From the NCBI RefSeq assembly GCF_001949145.1, contig NW_019091419.1, positions 1,621,664-1,685,663 on the forward strand: 64,000 bases of DNA, in the 5' to 3' direction. Below the pieces are notes generated by a model. It was not told the origin of the DNA, did not search any database, and was given only the letters and a program-made list of their open reading frames with translations. Position 1 is the first letter of the stretch. Each line of letters begins with the position of its first letter. This DNA comes from Acanthaster planci (taxonomy: Eukaryota > Echinodermata > Asteroidea > Valvatida > Acanthasteridae). Positions 63,901 to 64,000 of the stretch are shown in pieces. The position numbers and the translations under genes were made by a program.

Positions 63901-64000
63901 ACTGAAATCCCCAAGGGTGACATTAATTTTATTAGTAGTATCAGTTGAAATCCAGACAGGAGAAGTGGACTATTACTTAAGTGAATATCTTTGAAGCATA
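54986..64000. other. gene-free right end with scattered repeat units
   Basis: No gene seen. Isolated relatives of the tandem unit and TGACGTCA sites occur at 56,926, 57,452, 59,036, 59,203, 60,046, 60,930 and 62,218. A (CA)n microsatellite lies at 61,426-61,444, and a T/G-run near 62,545-62,562. Confidence 0.55.
58600..60780. repeat. degenerate tandem array, about 145-bp unit
   Basis: Successive units share TTTAATGTCACGTGACTTGT-like sequence, then a GATGACGTCATCACATGATGTCAA-type block. Next come TCTATAACCCTTCCCTTTCTAG-type sequence, a CTGCAAAGTTTCAACCCAAT-type block, and ACTTCAGGAGATATAGGGCTTT. Units start near 58,610, 58,755, 58,885, 59,540, 59,683, 59,830, 60,180, 60,340, 60,490 and 60,635, with unrelated or more decayed stretches between some. 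Not coding. Confidence 0.75.

Overview
This window is eukaryotic DNA from an animal nuclear genome. Genes are split by GT-AG introns, intergenic DNA is AT-rich and repeat-laden, and LINE and DIRS-like retroelement pieces are present. The protein families (animal FAS-like polyketide synthases and a Patched-domain RND protein) fit a marine invertebrate. A deuterostome such as a hemichordate, echinoderm or amphioxus is my best guess, but the sequence alone does not fix the phylum.

Layout. (1) 2,077-10,206, minus strand: an intact four-coding-exon polyketide synthase, PKS A, about 2,466 residues. (2) 10.2-20.3 kb: no gene seen; it holds degenerate tandem repeats, a dispersed element and a perfect 99-bp direct repeat. 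(3) 20,508-31,593, minus strand: PKS B, about 2,468 residues, with the same exon structure as A, a LINE remnant just inside intron 1 and a likely non-coding first exon near 32.6 kb. (4) 34,801-43,169, plus strand: a two-exon Patched-domain (RND) membrane protein of 965 residues, head-to-head with PKS B. (5) 44.6-46.1 kb, minus strand: coding-like but broken sequence that I cannot identify. (6) 46,100-52,417: a decayed partial copy of the whole PKS B locus (PKS C). It has lost KS, AT, most of DH and ACP, and about 6 kb has been replaced by a DIRS-like retroelement piece. (7) 52.56-54.42 kb, minus strand: a second DIRS-like remnant. (8) 54.6-64 kb: no gene seen; a dispersed element and a roughly 145-bp degenerate tandem repeat family rich in TGACGTCA.

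How the genes may work together. PKS A and B both read KS-AT-DH-(structural pseudo-domain)-pseudo-ER-KR-ACP-TE. KS, AT, DH, KR, ACP and TE keep their catalytic residues. The enoyl-reductase region has lost the glycine-rich NADPH loop. Such an enzyme should build, keto-reduce and dehydrate a chain without saturating it, then release it with its own type II-like thioesterase. The expected product is a polyene acid or something cyclised from it. The neighbouring RND protein could move a lipid-like product, but only adjacency supports that. A, B and C record serial tandem duplication: two copies kept intact and one destroyed.
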